The notes beneath the pieces were generated by a model. That model was given only the letters and a program-made list of their open reading frames with translations. It searched no databases and was not told the origin of the DNA. The translations under genes and the position numbers were made by a program. From NCBI GenBank assembly GCA_013214985.1, contig JABSRY010000143.1:1-6553 (forward strand): 6,553 bases of DNA. The letters run 5' to 3'. This DNA comes from Hyphomicrobiales bacterium. GTDB lineage: Bacteria > Pseudomonadota > Alphaproteobacteria > Rhizobiales > OSC116. Below are positions 1 to 6,551 of the stretch, in pieces (within the stretch, counting starts at the first letter, position 1; each line of letters opens with the position of its first letter).

Positions 1-2
1 TA

Positions 3-533
3 TCCATTGGTGGTGGCTGGTCAAGGCGTGAAGGTGACCTTGTTTGCAACGGAAGCGGTATGGATCTGAAAATATCGGGTGCGGTACTTGCTGGCGGTGA
101 ACAACATGTCGATAATACCTATATCGTGCACCACAAATTACCCGAAAATATTAGTTTTCAGCGGTTTAAAAATGTGGTTGATGACAAAGCGCGTGTGGTT
201 TTTCAGGGTAAAGTTATTGTATCTATCGATGCTCAAAAAACCGATGGACAACAAATGGCGCAAACAATTTTGTTGAGCGATGATGCTGAAATTGATTGTA
301 AGCCTGAGCTTGAAATTTATGCCGATGATGTGGAATGTGCGCATGGTGCAACGGTTGGTGCGTTAGATGAAGACATGTTATTTTATCTGCGTGCACGTGG
401 TATTCCGATTAAAACTGCTCAACGGTTGCTAATTCATGCTTTTGTGGCAGAAATTACTGACAATTTGCCAGAAGCAATTCATCAAGCCGCGGATACGCTA
501 ATTACAAAATGGTTAAACCAACATTTGGCGTAA
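3..533 (+). CDS. sufD: SufD, Fe-S cluster assembly scaffold subunit (C-terminal part, 5' truncated)
   Basis: The reading frame is open from the first full codon at position 3, so the gene begins upstream; the ATG at 60 is internal. The 176 visible residues match the C-terminal beta-helix core and tail of SufD. Diagnostic motifs are GEQHVDNTYIVHH near the start, then DDKARVVFQGKV, then YADDVECAHGATVG. The histidine of that last motif (codon 342-344) matches the conserved SufD histidine which, in E. coli, sits at the SufB-SufD interface where the nascent cluster is thought to form. The segment DEDMLFYLRARGI and a helical tail close the protein. SufD works in the cytoplasm in the SufBC2D complex with SufC ATPase, receiving sulfur from SufS. 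SufB shares this fold, but the HGATVG context and the following sufS gene favour SufD. Family assignment is firm; the partner genes lie outside the window and are inferred. Confidence 0.95.
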   Translation, partial: SIGGGWSRREGDLVCNGSGMDLKISGAVLAGGEQHVDNTYIVHHKLPENISFQRFKNVVDDKARVVFQGKVIVSIDAQKTDGQQMAQTILLSDDAEIDCKPELEIYADDVECAHGATVGALDEDMLFYLRARGIPIKTAQRLLIHAFVAEITDNLPEAIHQAADTLITKWLNQHLA

Positions 534-577
534 GGCCAACAGAGGCTGCGCCGATCGTAAATTGTTGTGAGAATGTT

Positions 578-1822
578 ATGACAGAAATATTTGATGTAGA
601 AAAAATTAGAGCGGATTTTCCTATTTTAAGCCGTGAGGTTTATGGTAAGCCTTTAACTTATTTAGATAATGGCGCATCTGCCCAAAAACCCAAAGTGGTA
701 TTGGATGCCATACAAACAGGCTTTGGCGACGAATATGCAAATGTACACCGTGGTTTGCATTACCTGTCTAACATATCGACGCAAAAATTTGAGAATGCGC
801 GCAATAGCGTTCAAAAATTCTTAAATGCAAAATCGAATAATGAAATTATTTTCACTAAAAATGCCACTGAAGCGATTAATTTGGTGGCGGCATCTTTGGG
901 GCAATCGAGCTTATCGGAACCCGCAAAAATTGGTAAGGGTGACGAAATAATTCTATCGGTTATGGAGCATCATTCTAACATTGTGCCGTGGCATTTTTTA
1001 CGAGAACGCAACGGTGCAGTGCTTAAATGGGCCAAAATTGACAATAAGGGCAATTTTTTATTAGATGAATATGAAAAACTATTCACCAAAAATACAAAAT
1101 TTGTGGCTATTTCACATATGTCTAATGCGATTGGCACTATAACGCCCATTAAAAAAATGATTGAAATTGCGCATAATCAAGGTGTTAAAGTATTGGTGGA
1201 TGGTTCGCAATCTGCTGTGCATATGCATATCGATGTGGTCGATTTAGACGCAGATTTTTTTGTTTTCACTGGCCATAAAACCTATGGACCATCTGGTGTT
1301 GGTGTGCTTTATGGCAAAGAAAATTTGCTTAACGAATTGCCGCCATTTTTAGGCGGTGGTGAAATGATAGACATTGTTACCAAAGATAAAGTAACCTATA
1401 TGCAAGCGCCACACCGTTTTGAAGCAGGCACGCCGCCAATTGTAGAAGCAATTGGTTTGGGCGTTGCACTAGAATATATGATGGAAATTGGCCGTGATAA
1501 CATTGCTGCGCATGAAAATAATTTGCTAAAAATAGCCACCGATGAGCTCCAAAAAATTAACAGCATAAAAATTATAGGCGAAGCGGATAATAAAGGTGCA
1601 TTAATATCATTTAGCATTGGTGACATTCACCCGCATGATATTAGTACGATTATTGATAGAGAAGGTGTTGCGATTAGGGCGGGGACGCATTGCGCACAAC
1701 CCGTGTTAGACTTTTTTGGCAAAACAGCGACTTGCCGTGCATCTTTTGCGATGTATAATAACGAAAATGACATTGATAGATTAATTGCAGCCGTTAAAAA
1801 AGCGCAATCATTCTTTATATAG
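578..1822 (+). CDS. sufS: SufS, group II cysteine desulfurase
   Basis: This is a PLP-dependent enzyme that takes sulfur from L-cysteine, giving alanine and an enzyme persulfide that feeds the SufBCD scaffold. From the ATG at 578 it has 414 residues, close to E. coli SufS (406). Landmarks are DFPILSREVYGKPLTYLDNGASAQKP at the N-terminus, MEHHSNIVPW (residues 129-138, with the PLP-stacking histidine), the Schiff-base lysine K234 in FTGHKTYGPSG, RFEAGTP, and the persulfide cysteine C372 in RAGTHCAQP, the pattern of the SufS-like (group II) branch. An in-frame ATG at 509 would add 23 residues and overlap sufD by 25 bp. I prefer 578 because the family starts a few residues before DFPILSREV and because a weak purine-rich site (GAGA, 569-572) precedes it. 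The gap to sufD is 44 bp, consistent with co-transcription. No SufE or SufU partner is visible in the window. Confidence 0.95.
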   Translation: MTEIFDVEKIRADFPILSREVYGKPLTYLDNGASAQKPKVVLDAIQTGFGDEYANVHRGLHYLSNISTQKFENARNSVQKFLNAKSNNEIIFTKNATEAINLVAASLGQSSLSEPAKIGKGDEIILSVMEHHSNIVPWHFLRERNGAVLKWAKIDNKGNFLLDEYEKLFTKNTKFVAISHMSNAIGTITPIKKMIEIAHNQGVKVLVDGSQSAVHMHIDVVDLDADFFVFTGHKTYGPSGVGVLYGKENLLNELPPFLGGGEMIDIVTKDKVTYMQAPHRFEAGTPPIVEAIGLGVALEYMMEIGRDNIAAHENNLLKIATDELQKINSIKIIGEADNKGALISFSIGDIHPHDISTIIDREGVAIRAGTHCAQPVLDFFGKTATCRASFAMYNNENDIDRLIAAVKKAQSFFI

Positions 1823-1829
1823 ATTAGAT

Positions 1830-1835
1830 AAGGGG
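1830..1835 (+). promoter_or_regulatory. Ribosome binding site of the sufT gene
   Basis: AAGGGG lies 7 bases before the ATG at 1843 and is the strongest Shine-Dalgarno match in the plus-strand operon. It supports the long N-terminus of the SufT protein over an internal start such as Met14. Confidence 0.7.
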
Positions 1836-1842
1836 CAGTGAA

Positions 1843-2373
1843 ATGGCACCAAAGTTTACAGAAGAACAGTTAGCAGGCTTAATGCATAACCAAAGTGCAG
1901 ATATAGCGGAACAACAAGAAAAAAATGAATTTGAGTTTTTGGATGAGGATAAACCCATTGAAAATACCCAGAGCCCTGCTTTAAAAGCAGCGATTGCGGG
2001 TGAATTTTATGATGGTGATGGGCTTAATAAGCCCGAAATTGAAGCATCGGCTTTAAGCGCCGAAGAGCTTGAGCGGTTTACCGATGATTTAATTGCCGCT
2101 TTTAAAACGGTTTATGACCCAGAAATACCCGTTGATATTTACGAATTAGGGCTTATCTATAAAGTAGATATAAGTGATGAGCGTAAAGTTGATATTGTCA
2201 TGACACTAACCGCACCAGGCTGCCCTGTTGCTGGTGAGATGCCAGGTTGGATTGAAGATGCTGCGCGAACTGTACCCGGTATTTCGGATGCTTCGGTTGA
2301 GCTTGTATTTGACCCACCTTGGGGGCCAGAACGCATGAGCGACGAAGCAAAAGTTGCGCTAAATATGTTTTAA
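1843..2373 (+). CDS. sufT: SufT-type DUF59 (MIP18-family) Fe-S assembly protein with N-terminal extension
   Basis: The protein has 176 residues. From about residue 75 on it is a DUF59/MIP18-family domain: YDPEIPVDIYELGLIY (91-106), MTLTAPGCPVAGEMP with the conserved cysteine C127, and FDPPWGPERMSDEAKVALNMF at the C-terminus. Relatives in suf operons (SufT) and in the phenylacetate cluster (PaaD) help cluster insertion or maturation of Fe-S proteins; the exact reaction is not settled. The place between sufS and sufA points to the SUF role. The first 70 or so residues are acidic and Gln/Glu/Asp-rich with no clear domain or membrane segment, so they are probably disordered. They make the protein longer than the roughly 100-130 residues I expect for this group. 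A good ribosome site and a 20-bp gap after sufS support the chosen start. Domain assignment is firm; the gene name follows context. Confidence 0.9.
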   Translation: MAPKFTEEQLAGLMHNQSADIAEQQEKNEFEFLDEDKPIENTQSPALKAAIAGEFYDGDGLNKPEIEASALSAEELERFTDDLIAAFKTVYDPEIPVDIYELGLIYKVDISDERKVDIVMTLTAPGCPVAGEMPGWIEDAARTVPGISDASVELVFDPPWGPERMSDEAKVALNMF

Positions 2374-2389
2374 GATTAAGATCGGAATT

Positions 2390-2782
2390 ATGATGGGTAT
2401 GCAACAGAAAAAATTTACAAGCCTTAGCTTAACAGATGCCGCCGCAGTGCGCGTTAAAGAAATTATGGCAGACATTGAAGAAGATGTTATTGGCCTACGT
2501 GTTGGTATTAAAAAAGGTGGTTGTGCCGGTTTTGAATATGTTATGGAATATGCATCTGAAATTATGCCACTTGATGAAGTGATTAAAAGTAAGGGTGTGA
2601 CCGTTTTAATTGACTCAAAAGCTTTGTTGTTTTTATTAGGTACGGAAATGGATTTTGTAACCGAAAAATTATCTTCAAAATTTATATTCACTAACCCCAA
2701 TCAAACCAGTGCATGTGGCTGTGGTGAATCGGTCGAAATTACCCCTGTTGCCGATTTGACATTGGTTAAAAGTGACGAATAA
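2390..2782 (+). CDS. sufA: SufA, A-type Fe-S carrier (HesB/IscA family)
   Basis: A 130-residue HesB/IscA-family protein, similar in size to E. coli SufA (122). The three ligand cysteines of the family are present: C45 in KKGGCAGFEY, and C109 and C111 in SACGCGESV near the C-terminus. The N-terminal SLTDAAAVRVKEIM segment is also typical. A-type carriers receive a cluster from the SufBCD scaffold and pass it to target proteins in the cytoplasm. The place directly after sufS and sufT makes SufA the best name, though ErpA and IscA share the fold and motifs. The start is not certain: in-frame ATGs occur at 2390, 2393 and 2399. The only nearby purine site (GGA, 2384-2386) is 6 bases from the second, so the true protein may be one residue shorter. 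It follows sufT by 16 bp. Confidence 0.92.
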   Translation: MMGMQQKKFTSLSLTDAAAVRVKEIMADIEEDVIGLRVGIKKGGCAGFEYVMEYASEIMPLDEVIKSKGVTVLIDSKALLFLLGTEMDFVTEKLSSKFIFTNPNQTSACGCGESVEITPVADLTLVKSDE

Positions 2783-2804
2783 AATTGATTAAAGGCAATA
2801 CATA

Positions 2805-3155
2805 ATGGCAACGAGTGATGAATTTGCACAGTGGATTGTCGATCAATTAAGTGAATTTGCAGATGTGCAAACCAAACGCTTGTTTGGTGGGCGGGCTGTT
2901 CTAAAAGATAATTTAAATTTTGGTTTAATATTTGAAGATCAGCTTTATCTTAAGGTTGATGATCAAACATTGGCAAATTTTCATGAATTAGACAGCCAAC
3001 AATTTACCTATGATAAAGGTGGTAAAACCATCTATGTATCTTTTTGGACAATCCCCGAAAATATTATAGAAGATAAAGAAGAATTTGCCGAATGGGCGCG
3101 GAAAGCCTTTGACGCTGCATTGCGTGCAAAAAAGCCTAAAGTTAAGAAAAAATAA
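2805..3155 (+). CDS. TfoX N-terminal-domain protein, last gene of the suf cluster
   Basis: A 116-residue protein made almost only of a TfoX/Sxy N-terminal domain. Features seen are the KRLFGGRAVLKDNLNFGLI block (residues 24-42), DQLYLKVDD (45-53), the aromatic core YVSFWTIPE (77-85), and the closing helix EEFAEWARKAFDAALRAKK (92-110). It ends in a lysine-rich tail (KKPKVKKK). TfoX/Sxy proteins are known as competence regulators in Haemophilus and other gammaproteobacteria, but single-domain versions are widespread in bacteria and mostly uncharacterised. The TfoX C-terminal domain is missing here, so competence regulation should not be assumed. The gene follows sufA by 22 bp with a clear AAAGG site (2791-2795) 9 bases before the ATG, and is probably co-transcribed with the suf genes. 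A role in Fe-S metabolism is only inferred from position. Confidence 0.85.
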   Translation: MATSDEFAQWIVDQLSEFADVQTKRLFGGRAVLKDNLNFGLIFEDQLYLKVDDQTLANFHELDSQQFTYDKGGKTIYVSFWTIPENIIEDKEEFAEWARKAFDAALRAKKPKVKKK

Positions 3156-3161
3156 TTTAGG
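3128..3161 (-). terminator. Weak candidate rho-independent terminator of the diguanylate cyclase gene
   Basis: Read on the minus strand just past the cyclase stop codon, CCTAAA (3161-3156) pairs with TTTAGG (3140-3135) across a 15-base loop, and one base later a run of six T follows (3133-3128). The stem is short and AU-rich and the loop is long, so this is a low-confidence call. It lies inside the 3' coding end of the convergent tfoX-like gene. On the plus strand there is no T run after the stem, so it would not serve that gene in the same way. Confidence 0.3.
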
Positions 3162-4184
3162 TTATAGATCTAACTCAGTTTTAACTTGATTTCGGCCAGA
3201 ATCTTTTGCCAAATATAATGCTTCATCGGCACGGTTAATAAAATCTTCAACCGTTTCGTTGTTGCGATATAGAGCAGCACCAAAACACATGGTAATCGAA
3301 CCCAAATTTTCGCCAGTAGAGCGCTTAACCAATTCTTTGCCTTCAACAGCAATTCGAATTTGGTTACCAATTTTTTCAGATGCTTTGATATCTGCTTTAG
3401 TTAAAACAATTGCAAATTCTTCACCACCATAGCGTGCAACTAAATCTCTACCTTTTACATTTTCACCTAATGTGGATGCTACTAAACGCAGCACTTGGTC
3501 GCCGGTTTGATGACCATATGTATCGTTAAAACGTTTGAAATGATCAATGTCACCGATAAGCACGCAAAGATCATTATCTTCGGCATTTGCCATCATAATT
3601 TCGGCTGTAATGGTTTCATCAAAATGTTTTCTGTTGGCAATACCTGTTAACTGGTCGGTACGTGCTTCGCTACGTACTTCGGATAAATTCTCGCTTAGTT
3701 CAAAAATTTGACGGTTAGAAGCAGCGAGTTTGCTTTCAAGAATAGTCGAGTTTTGCTCCATATCGGCGGTTGCCAACATTAAGGTTTCAACGATTGATTT
3801 TACACCCGTAGAATCTATTGTATTATCGAGCTCATTATTAACCTCGCCGAGTGTTTCGCCATAGCTTGTTGTATTGCCAAGAGCAGCAGAAATCATTGCT
3901 GTAACCTGGTCTACTTCATCGGCCATTTGAGAGGTAATTTCTTCGACCTTGTCGGCAGAAGCGGTACCAGCGATTAGTTTGTTATGAATTTCGGCTAAAG
4001 CGCTGTCTTTGTCATCACGTTCAGAACGTATAACTTCATTAACTGCTAATATAAGAGATTTGCTATAGCCTTGGTTATAATTGTAAATAACTTCAAAATT
4101 AATAGGATGACATTCAATTTCATGCTTCATGAGAAGCTTTAAAGTCTTTTTTGCAAGTTCATAAGAACGTTCATTATTATTCAT
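3162..4184 (-). CDS. GGDEF-domain diguanylate cyclase, soluble, with degenerate I-site
   Basis: A 340-residue protein predicted to make the second messenger cyclic di-GMP from two GTP. The GGDEF domain covers about residues 170-340: DQLTGIANRKHFDE at its start, the metal-binding GDIDHFKRFND (Asp212), TYGHQTGDQVLR, and the active-site RYGGEEF (GGEEF at 253-257, bases 3428-3414). All catalytic positions look intact. The inhibitory I-site, normally RxxD placed so that five residues separate the Asp from GGEEF, is KGRD here (K244, D247), so product inhibition may be weak. No signal peptide, transmembrane segment or EAL domain is seen. The N-terminal part (1-95) is a helical region I cannot name, followed by a likely helical, partly coiled-coil linker. 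An AGGG site lies 9 bases before the ATG. The gene sits 118 bp after the helicase gene and converges on the tfoX-like gene with a 6-bp gap. Confidence 0.93.
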   Translation of the reverse strand: MNNNERSYELAKKTLKLLMKHEIECHPINFEVIYNYNQGYSKSLILAVNEVIRSERDDKDSALAEIHNKLIAGTASADKVEEITSQMADEVDQVTAMISAALGNTTSYGETLGEVNNELDNTIDSTGVKSIVETLMLATADMEQNSTILESKLAASNRQIFELSENLSEVRSEARTDQLTGIANRKHFDETITAEIMMANAEDNDLCVLIGDIDHFKRFNDTYGHQTGDQVLRLVASTLGENVKGRDLVARYGGEEFAIVLTKADIKASEKIGNQIRIAVEGKELVKRSTGENLGSITMCFGAALYRNNETVEDFINRADEALYLAKDSGRNQVKTELDL

Positions 4185-4218
4185 AAAAGCAGACCCTATA
4201 TTTCCCTCAAGTCAAAAA

Positions 4219-4224
4219 ATTATA
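4219..4224 (-). promoter_or_regulatory. Possible -10 element for the diguanylate cyclase gene
   Basis: A perfect TATAAT on the minus strand lies 34 bases before the cyclase ATG in the 118-bp gap after the helicase gene. No recognisable -35 box is found 16-18 bases further up (the best is about 2 of 6 matches), and the gap is very AT-rich, so this may be chance. I see no convincing terminator for the helicase gene in the same gap, so read-through from it is also possible. Confidence 0.2.
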
Positions 4225-4302
4225 TATTTCAACCATATACACAGAATAGTACAATCATATCGAATAAAAGTAAATTAATTATTGATGACGATGCTCTATT
4301 TT

Positions 4303-5685
4303 TTAACTAGTTTTTGACAATGCACAAGATCTTAATAAAAAATCTGGAATGTGATCATTTTTACCAAATGCTATAATGTCGGCAGTGTGTTTTCTAGTGG
4401 CTGCAACAGGTTTAGAAACTGTGTTAGTTTTTGTCAATGGCGCTGCTTTTTCAGCTGGTTTTTCGCGCCGATTAGTTGAAGCTTTATATTTAGATGGGCC
4501 ACGGTGCTTGTTTTTTGCACTGCGTCTTTTTAATTTTGAAGAAACTTCAAAATCATCATCACTTGGTTTTTCACCAGCCCATTCTATTTCGTTTTTAATA
4601 ACGTTTTCAATGGTTTTTAGCTGCTTAATATCGTCAAAAGTAACCATAGAAATAGCATTGCCAGAACGCCCAGCACGGCCTGTTCTACCAACCCGATGTA
4701 CATAATCTTCTGCTACAATTGGTAAATCGTAATTTATAACATGGCTAACATCTGGAATATCAAGCCCACGTGCTGCGACGTCCGACGCGACTAATAATTG
4801 TATTTTATTTTGTTTGAAATTACTTAAAGTTTCCATTCTGGCAGATTGTGCCATGTCGCCATGTAATGCACCGATGCTAAATTTATGCACAGTCAAGGAT
4901 TTTAAAAGTATTTCTACATCTTTTTTACGGTTGGCAAAAATGATTCCGTTTTTAATAGGCAATGCGTTTAAAATATCTCTTAAACACATACGTTTTTCTT
5001 TGTGCCCAGAGGGCGCATAAATAATTTTTTGATCGATTGTGCTGGCAGTTGCGCTTTCACCCACAACTTCAACCCGAACTGGGTTTTGCAAAAATTTATC
5101 GGCAAGTATTTCGATTTCTTTTGGCATGGTTGCTGAAAATAATAAAGTTTGGCGCGTAAATGGGATAAGTTTAGATATTTTTTCAATATCAGGGATAAAG
5201 CCCATATCTAACATGCGATCGGCTTCATCAATTACAAAATATTCAACACGGGTTAGCATTAGTTTACCGCGTTCAAAATGATCCATTAGTCGACCTGGGG
5301 TTGCAATTAATACATCCGCCCCGCGGTCTAAAATACGTTCTTGATCTTTAAAGGCGACACCACCAATTAACAATGCAACCGACAATTTTTGTCTTTTGCC
5401 ATATTTTTTAAAATTTTCAAATACTTGTGCCGCTAACTCACGGGTAGGGCATAAGATAAGCGAGCGAGGCATACGCGCACGGGCACGGCCTGTTTCTAAT
5501 TTTGTAAGTAGTGGCAAAGTAAAGGACGCTGTTTTACCAGTACCAGTTTGCGCTATACCCAAGACATCTCTGCCTTTTAAAATATCTGGAATAGCAGATA
5601 TTTGAATTGGGGTAGGTTCTGTGTAACCGATTTCGGCTATGGTTTCTGTTACTTTATTGCTCAGTCCCAGGTCATAAAACAACAT
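4303..5685 (-). CDS. DEAD-box RNA helicase, RhlE-like
   Basis: A 460-residue ATP-dependent RNA helicase with the full motif set. It has the Q motif (F3, then GYTEPTPIQ to Q28), motif I AQTGTGKT (45-52), Ia PTRELA (80-85), Ib TPGRL (130-134), II DEAD (154-157, the Mg/ATP site), III SAT (185-187), IV IIFANRKKD (249-257), V ARGLD (306-310) and VI HRVGRTGR (331-338). The two RecA-like lobes end near residue 375. A basic, Lys/Arg-rich, probably disordered tail follows and finishes with GKNDHIPDFLLR (441-452), resembling the end of alphaproteobacterial RhlE-type helicases. Such proteins unwind short RNA duplexes in ribosome assembly, mRNA turnover or cold adaptation; which of these applies cannot be read from sequence. 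An AGGA site (5699-5696) lies 10 bases before the ATG. The gene has its own likely promoter and need not be co-transcribed with parE. Confidence 0.95.
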   Translation of the reverse strand: MLFYDLGLSNKVTETIAEIGYTEPTPIQISAIPDILKGRDVLGIAQTGTGKTASFTLPLLTKLETGRARARMPRSLILCPTRELAAQVFENFKKYGKRQKLSVALLIGGVAFKDQERILDRGADVLIATPGRLMDHFERGKLMLTRVEYFVIDEADRMLDMGFIPDIEKISKLIPFTRQTLLFSATMPKEIEILADKFLQNPVRVEVVGESATASTIDQKIIYAPSGHKEKRMCLRDILNALPIKNGIIFANRKKDVEILLKSLTVHKFSIGALHGDMAQSARMETLSNFKQNKIQLLVASDVAARGLDIPDVSHVINYDLPIVAEDYVHRVGRTGRAGRSGNAISMVTFDDIKQLKTIENVIKNEIEWAGEKPSDDDFEVSSKLKRRSAKNKHRGPSKYKASTNRREKPAEKAAPLTKTNTVSKPVAATRKHTADIIAFGKNDHIPDFLLRSCALSKTS

Positions 5686-5732
5686 ATATATTTGATCCTA
5701 AATCATACTTAAATATAGACAATCCGCAGGCA

Positions 5733-5762
5733 TATATAAAGAAGATAGCAGTCCCTTGTCAA
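5733..5762 (-). promoter_or_regulatory. Likely sigma-70 promoter of the DEAD-box helicase gene
   Basis: On the minus strand a perfect TTGACA (5762-5757) is followed after 18 bases by TATATA (5738-5733), or after 17 bases by TTATAT. The start of transcription would fall near 5726, giving a leader of about 40 bases before the helicase ATG. The exact -35 box, normal spacing and place before a gene make this the best promoter in the window, although the -10 is poor. Confidence 0.55.
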
Positions 5763-5779
5763 CAGGGCTTTTATATCTT

Positions 5780-5844
5780 AGTTAAACCGAGCGCCATAAA
5801 GTTAAGTTATACTAATTTAATAGCCGTAACATTAGAGTTTAACT
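5780..5844. repeat. Perfect 8-bp inverted repeat flanking the parE 3' end
   Basis: AGTTAAAC (5780-5787) and GTTTAACT (5837-5844) are exact reverse complements 49 bases apart; the second arm touches the parE stop codon. A further AGTTAA lies between them (5800-5805). The AT-rich arms, wide spacing and lack of a following T run on the minus strand argue against a standard terminator. No other terminator for parE is visible in this gap. Confidence 0.35.
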
Positions 5845-6551
5845 TATATATCAATCTCTGCGTCGTCAGCAAATTCTGCATTTTGTTGAATGAATTGAAA
5901 CCGCGCTTCTGGTTTGGGCCCCATAAGCTGCTCGACCACATTTTTGGTTAGCTCTATTTCATCATGGTCTATTTCGACTAATAATAATGTCCGCTTTGCA
6001 GGCAACATTGTGGTTTCTTTTAGCTGTGCAGGCATCATTTCACCGAGGCCCTTAAAGCGCCCTATATCAATTTTACCGCGCCCATTAAACTCGGTTTTCA
6101 TCAATTCATCTTTATGGGCATCATCACGGGCATATAGAGTTTTGGCACCCTGAGTAATGCGGTAAAGCGGCGGAACGGCTAAATATAAATGTTTATTTTT
6201 TATAAGCTCGGGCAATTCGCGATAAAAGAAAGTGATTAATAATGAAGCAATATGCGCACCATCGACATCGGCATCGGTCATGATAATGATTTTTTCATAA
6301 CGTAAATCACCATCAATATATTTGGAACCTGTGCCAACGCCAAGGGCTAATACCAAATCGTTAATCTGTTGGTTTTGCGCTAATTTGGCGGCGGTTGCAT
6401 TGGCAACATTTAAAATTTTACCTCGCAAGGGTAAGATGGCTTGGGTTTTTCTGTTACGTGCTTGTTTAGCACTGCCGCCCGCCGAATCCCCTTCCACTAT
6501 AAATAGTTCGGTACCTTCAGAGGTTGAGGTTGAACAATCGGCCAGTTTGCC
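5844..6551 (-). CDS. parE: ParE, DNA topoisomerase IV subunit B (C-terminal part, 5' truncated)
   Basis: The frame is open to the window edge (GKLADCS at 6551-6531), so the gene starts beyond it; the GTG at 6497 is an internal valine codon. The 235 visible residues hold most of the TOPRIM domain: ELFIVEGDSAGGSAKQ with the catalytic Glu (6494-6492), LPLRGKILNV, and the metal-binding DADVDGAH (6275-6252). YREL-to-PPLYR and RFKGLGEMMPAQLKETTM follow, and the end is LMGPKPEARFQFIQQNAEFADDAEIDI. ParE with ParC forms topoisomerase IV, which unlinks daughter chromosomes using ATP. GyrB is the close alternative. NVANATAAKLAQNQQINDL, the GSKYIDGDLRYEKIIIMTDADVDG stretch and the short C-terminus without extra insertions look more like alphaproteobacterial ParE, but the ATPase half is not visible. 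Topoisomerase assignment is certain; ParE over GyrB is likely. Confidence 0.88.
   Translation of the reverse strand, partial: GKLADCSTSTSEGTELFIVEGDSAGGSAKQARNRKTQAILPLRGKILNVANATAAKLAQNQQINDLVLALGVGTGSKYIDGDLRYEKIIIMTDADVDGAHIASLLITFFYRELPELIKNKHLYLAVPPLYRITQGAKTLYARDDAHKDELMKTEFNGRGKIDIGRFKGLGEMMPAQLKETTMLPAKRTLLLVEIDHDEIELTKNVVEQLMGPKPEARFQFIQQNAEFADDAEIDI

Noticed and set aside
2359..2700. Minus-strand open frame of 113 codons opposite sufA
   Set aside because: It is the antisense shadow of sufA, whose family motifs are clear; the translated product has low-complexity, shadow-like composition.
4185..4302. Gap between helicase and cyclase genes searched for a small RNA, terminator or small ORF
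   Set aside because: It is very AT-rich, with no stable GC-containing stem and no supported ORF; only a lone TATAAT stands out.
4376..4705. Plus-strand open frame of 109 codons opposite the helicase gene
   Set aside because: It lies wholly inside the antisense of a strongly supported DEAD-box gene, has no recognisable domain and no convincing ribosome site.
5753..5775. CCCT-loop-AGGG followed by CTTTT on the plus strand, resembling a rho-independent terminator
   Set aside because: The stem has only four continuous pairs, and no plus-strand gene ends within 2.5 kb upstream. The same bases are better explained by the minus-strand helicase promoter.
5802..5820. TTAA-N-TTAA pair resembling a CtrA binding site
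   Set aside because: The two TTAA words are 11 bases apart, not the 7 of the CtrA consensus, and the region is AT-rich.
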